Below are positions 35,861 to 36,035 of a stretch of DNA of 36,035 nt, piece by piece. The translations under genes were made by a program, and so were the position numbers. This stretch comes from Bacteroidota bacterium. Its GTDB lineage: Bacteria > Bacteroidota > Bacteroidia > Chitinophagales > Chitinophagaceae. Within the stretch, counting starts at the first letter, position 1, and each line of letters starts with the position of its first letter. The stretch covers positions 1 through 36,035 of the forward strand of contig JAPLEI010000082.1 in the NCBI GenBank assembly GCA_026391195.1, written 5' to 3'. The notes beneath the pieces are model-generated. The model had not been told where the DNA came from, ran no database searches, and was given only the letters and a program-made list of their open reading frames with translations.

Positions 35861-36035
35861 CTATTGTCCGACTAAAATATAATAAAACTGGCATAAAAAG
35901 GGCAGTTCCTAAGAACCGCCCATAATCGTTAAGTTTGGTTTACCACAACTAAACATTACGATGAGCGAAGTTAAAAAATTTGTCGGACAGCCGGTATTAT
36001 CTCAAATATTAGATGTAATACCCAGTTCTTTGATA
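35861..36035 (+). mobile_element. Left end of an IS4-type insertion sequence (DUF4372 transposase group); truncated by window end, left boundary approximate
   Basis: Start of a transposase-like ORF preceded by two hairpins and a ttgtccgact-type terminus; boundary cannot be confirmed without the right end. Confidence 0.6.
35961..36035 (+). CDS. IS4-family transposase N-terminus (DUF4372-like), truncated at the window edge
   Basis: MSEVKKFVGQPVLSQILDVIPSSLI matches the typical xFxGQPVxSQxLxxIPxSxI start of these transposases. Confidence 0.7.
   Translation, partial: MSEVKKFVGQPVLSQILDVIPSSLI

Noticed and set aside
1-36035. CRISPR arrays, tRNA or rRNA genes, reverse transcriptase/retron or DGR
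   Set aside because: No regularly spaced direct repeats, no cloverleaf or rRNA-like sequence, and no RT motifs were seen in the ORF translations.

Overview
The window looks like a chromosomal segment from a Bacteroidota genome, probably Chitinophagaceae-like (inferred from SusC/SusD proteins, protein style and AT-rich intergenic DNA). From left to right it contains: the 3' end of ilvA followed by thrA (fused aspartokinase/homoserine dehydrogenase), thrB and thrC; a minus-strand run of sulfatase, HAD hydrolase, DUF4239-like membrane protein and a secreted hypothetical; a Tat-exported Gfo/Idh/MocA oxidoreductase; a zeta-type kinase gene with a small overlapping downstream ORF (candidate toxin-antitoxin pair); a small orphan ORF lying between two homologous palindromic repeats about 460 bp apart; an M24 peptidase, a DUF998-like membrane protein and an AbgB-like M20 amidohydrolase; and an approximately 18-kb glycan-utilisation locus. 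That locus holds a NAGPA-type phosphodiester glycosidase, two GHL10/DigH-like lytic-type hydrolase paralogs, a DUF4434 TIM-barrel protein, an AmpG-like MFS transporter, a GH92 mannosidase, SusC/SusD, a FAD oxidoreductase, a GlcNAc 2-epimerase (AGE) and a ROK regulator. It is followed by a secreted lipase-like alpha/beta hydrolase and, at the right edge, the left end of an IS4-type (DUF4372) insertion sequence. No rRNA, tRNA or CRISPR was recognised. The most interesting items are the unusual enzyme combination in the glycan locus, the zeta/small-ORF pair, the palindromic-repeat cassette at 11.9-12.5 kb, and an apparent non-ATG start that restores a signal peptide on the FAD oxidoreductase. All family calls come from reading the translations; no database search was run.
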